NCBI GenBank assembly: GCA_900759715.1
Contig: CAAEXF010000007.1
Coordinates: 62,001-126,000 of the forward strand
Source: Clostridium_AM sp900759715
GTDB taxonomy: Bacteria; Bacillota; Clostridia; Clostridiales; Clostridiaceae
Length of the DNA: 64,000 nucleotides
Direction of reading: 5' to 3'
This document shows positions 62,017 through 64,000 of this stretch, piece after piece. A program made the translations under genes and the position numbers. Below the pieces are notes generated by a model. It did no database searches, was not told the origin of the DNA, and saw nothing but the letters and a program-made list of their open reading frames with translations. Positions within the stretch are counted from its first letter, which is position 1, and every line of letters starts with the position of its first letter.

Positions 62017-62214
62017 TTAAGCAGAGAACTCAAATCTTTGATTTGAAGTGAATCGCTTACTCATTCGACGAAAGGAGAAGGAGTTTCATTTAAGCAGGCA
62101 TCCAAAATCTTAAGCAGGTATCCAAAATCTATGATTTTGAGATGATCGCTTACACAGAGTGCTGATTTTGTGATGATCGCTTACTCACTCGACGGAAGGA
62201 GAGGGAGTTTCATT
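62017..62214 (+). repeat. Dispersed hairpin repeat, family B copy 4 (rearranged)
   Basis: Module TTAAGCAGAGAACTCAAATC-TTT-GATTTGAAGTGAATCGCTTA with tail ACTCATTCGACGAAAGGAGA; then AAGCAGGCATCCAAAATCTT broken off and restarted as AAGCAGGTATCCAAAATC-TAT-GATTTTGAGATGATCGCTTA; then a partial GATTTTGTGATGATCGCTTA with tail ACTCACTCGACGGAAGGAG. It looks like a set of tandem and partial copies. It ends 30 bases before dnaG. Confidence 0.83.
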
Positions 62215-62243
62215 TAAATTATTAAGATAGGTGGGAGTATTTA

Positions 62244-64000
62244 TTGATATCGGAAGATGTCATTCAAAGAGTTAAAGAGGAAAATGATATAGTAGATGTT
62301 ATATCAGAAACTGTAAAGTTAAAAAGGGCAGGAAGAAATTATTCCGGACTATGCCCATTCCATCACGAAAAAACACCATCTTTTAGTGTTTCAGTAGATA
62401 AACAGATCTACAAATGTTTTGGATGTGGTGAAGCTGGGAATGTTATAACATTTGTTATGAAAACTAAGAATTTAAATTTTCCAGAAGCAGTTAAATTGCT
62501 GGCTGATAGAGTAAATATAGATTTAGAGTTAGATCATGATAATGATAACAAGAACAATAACTTTGAAAAGTTATATACACTAAATGTAGAATCTGCTAGA
62601 TATTTTTTTAATTGTCTACAGAAAGACGACACTGCAAAAAAATATTTAATCAATAGGGGAATAACTGAGGCTACAATAAGAAAATTTGGGTTAGGATATT
62701 CAATTAATAGATGGGATGGATTATTAAGACATTTGAAAGCTAAGAGATATACTGAATTAGATATGCTAACTGCAGGGCTTGTAATCAAAAGTCAAAAAGG
62801 TTCCTATTATGATAGGTTTAGAAATAGAATTATATTTCCTGTCTTTAATTACAAAGGTAAGGTTATTGGCTTTGGTGGAAGAGTTTTAGACGATTCTAAA
62901 CCTAAATATCTAAACTCACCTGAAACATCATTATTTAAAAAGGGTATAAATCTTTACGGACTAAATTTTGCAATTAAAAACAATAATTCAAGGATGTTTA
63001 TAATAGTAGAGGGGTACATGGATTGTATATCTCTTCATCAGCATGGTATAACCAATGCTGTAGCTTCTCTTGGTACAGCTTTAACTATGAACCAAGCTAA
63101 GCTTATGAAAAAATATGCAGATAAAGTTATAATTTCCTATGATGCAGATAGTGCAGGTCAGATGGCCACTTTGAGGGGATTAGAAATATTAAAAAAAGCG
63201 GGATTAGATGTGAGAGTTTTAATTGTTCCACAGGGTAAAGATCCAGATGAATTTATAAGAAATAATGGAAAGGAAGCATTCTTAAAACTTATACAGGAGG
63301 CTCTACCGCTTATTGACTATAGAATAAACGTACTTAAAAATGAACTGAATTTAAGTGATTCTGATGATATTGTAAAATATGCGGAAAAAACATTAGAAAT
63401 GCTAGAAGGGTTGGATCCTTTAGAAAAAGAGGTCTATATAAAAAGATTATCCGAAGAAACTAAAATTAGAGATCAGGCTTTATATGACATAATGAACAAT
63501 AAAATTCAAAAAAATGTAAAAAATTCTGAAAATATGAATACAGATAACATTTTTGGACAAAAATTATATTTAGAGCCGGCATATCTAAAGGCTGAGAGAG
63601 GTCTATTAAAGCTCATGGTAAATGACAACAATGCTTTAGAATATGCATTAAGCACTATAAAAAAAGATGAATTAATAATGGATAGTCACAGAAAAATATT
63701 TGACTATATTGTTGAAAACATGCAATTTGATGAAAATGAAAGAGAAAAACGCATAGAGTCAAGATGTGATGATATAGATACTTCAAAAGAATGGGTAAAT
63801 ATTTTAGAAACTAATTTAGTATATGACGAATATGATTATGAAAATATGATAAAAGATTTTATAAAGGGAATCCAAAAATATAAACTTGAAGAAGCAAAAA
63901 AAGAGCTAATTAATAAAATAAAACGTTATGAATCAGAGGGAAAGCTTGAGGAATCGCTAAAGTTGGCACACGAACTAATTGAAATACAAAAAAAGATTGG
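62244..64000 (+). CDS. dnaG: DNA primase (3' end cut by the window edge)
   Basis: The enzyme that makes RNA primers for replication. TTG 62244 follows AGGTGGGAG by eight bases and the protein begins MISEDVIQRVKEENDIVDVI. The N-terminal zinc ribbon (CPFHHEKTPSFSV and CFGCGEAGN, residues about 40-65), the TOPRIM core (EGYMDCISLHQHG, SLGTALT, ISYDADSAGQMATLRG, GKDPDEFI) and the C-terminal helicase-binding domain are all present. 585 codons are inside the window, so only about ten residues should be missing. In Firmicutes dnaG is followed by rpoD (sigA). Confidence 0.96.
   Translation, partial: MISEDVIQRVKEENDIVDVISETVKLKRAGRNYSGLCPFHHEKTPSFSVSVDKQIYKCFGCGEAGNVITFVMKTKNLNFPEAVKLLADRVNIDLELDHDNDNKNNNFEKLYTLNVESARYFFNCLQKDDTAKKYLINRGITEATIRKFGLGYSINRWDGLLRHLKAKRYTELDMLTAGLVIKSQKGSYYDRFRNRIIFPVFNYKGKVIGFGGRVLDDSKPKYLNSPETSLFKKGINLYGLNFAIKNNNSRMFIIVEGYMDCISLHQHGITNAVASLGTALTMNQAKLMKKYADKVIISYDADSAGQMATLRGLEILKKAGLDVRVLIVPQGKDPDEFIRNNGKEAFLKLIQEALPLIDYRINVLKNELNLSDSDDIVKYAEKTLEMLEGLDPLEKEVYIKRLSEETKIRDQALYDIMNNKIQKNVKNSENMNTDNIFGQKLYLEPAYLKAERGLLKLMVNDNNALEYALSTIKKDELIMDSHRKIFDYIVENMQFDENEREKRIESRCDDIDTSKEWVNILETNLVYDEYDYENMIKDFIKGIQKYKLEEAKKELINKIKRYESEGKLEESLKLAHELIEIQKKI

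Overview
The window is low-GC DNA from a spore-forming member of the Firmicutes, most likely a Clostridium sensu stricto (cluster I) species. The evidence is the strong A/T codon bias, GGAGG-type ribosome binding sites ahead of nearly every gene, sporulation genes (gpr, spoIIP, yqfC, yqfD, a CotS-like protein), a full selenocysteine system, a pyruvate phosphate dikinase, and gene orders typical of clostridia (rng-rplU-prp-rpmA-obgE; hrcA-grpE-dnaK-dnaJ-prmA-rsmE-mtaB; yqfC-yqfD-pgpH-ybeY-dgkA-cdd-era-recO; dgt-dnaG). There is no prophage, CRISPR array, rRNA operon or transposase gene. The species cannot be fixed from the sequence alone.

Layout. 1-4500: end of an RNase G-like gene, then ribosomal proteins L21 and L27 with the L27-processing protease Prp, Obg GTPase, YhbY, NadD and YqeK. 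4600-8100: RidA, an RluA-type pseudouridine synthase, a D,D-carboxypeptidase (minus strand) and a ComEA-like DNA-binding protein. 8550-13156: selenium cassette selD-selA-selB-selC; selD contains an in-frame UGA (Sec15) with a hairpin behind it, so a naive gene call truncates it. 13750-24680: peptide use: an Xaa-Pro peptidase, two proton-dependent (POT) peptide transporters, an orphan 61-residue protein, and an oppBCDFA ABC importer on the minus strand. 25458-30941: a P-type ATPase homologue whose catalytic motifs are nearly all degraded, a ComEC with a decayed C-terminal domain, and HolA. 31005-37594: S20, Gpr protease, SpoIIP, a small membrane protein, LepA and HemW. 37808-46716: CIRCE-controlled heat-shock operon followed by PrmA, RsmE, MtaB and a HIT protein. 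47008-54874: S21, a frameshifted YqeY, YqfC/YqfD, PgpH, YbeY, a DgkA-PAP2 fusion, Cdd, Era and RecO. 54914-64000: a UBA/DUF4342 protein, a CcpN-like regulator beside ppdK, CotS-like kinase fold, Dgt, and dnaG running off the end.

How the parts work together. Most genes are housekeeping: translation and ribosome assembly, chaperones, tRNA/rRNA modification, replication and spore formation. The sel genes form a self-contained UGA-recoding module in which SelD is itself a selenoprotein. The peptide-use region joins two kinds of peptide importer with a peptidase; CodY-like boxes lie upstream of one POT gene and of opp.

The least explained content is a set of four different families of short hairpin-forming repeats (A-D) scattered between genes. 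Several copies start exactly at, or within a few bases of, the stop codon of the gene before. The two family-A copies show compensatory base changes in a stem, and one of them carries a family-B copy inside it. Other points for a second look are the pseudo-P-type ATPase, a hairpin that buries the comEC ribosome binding site, a structured leader before the second POT gene, and the single-base frameshift in yqeY.
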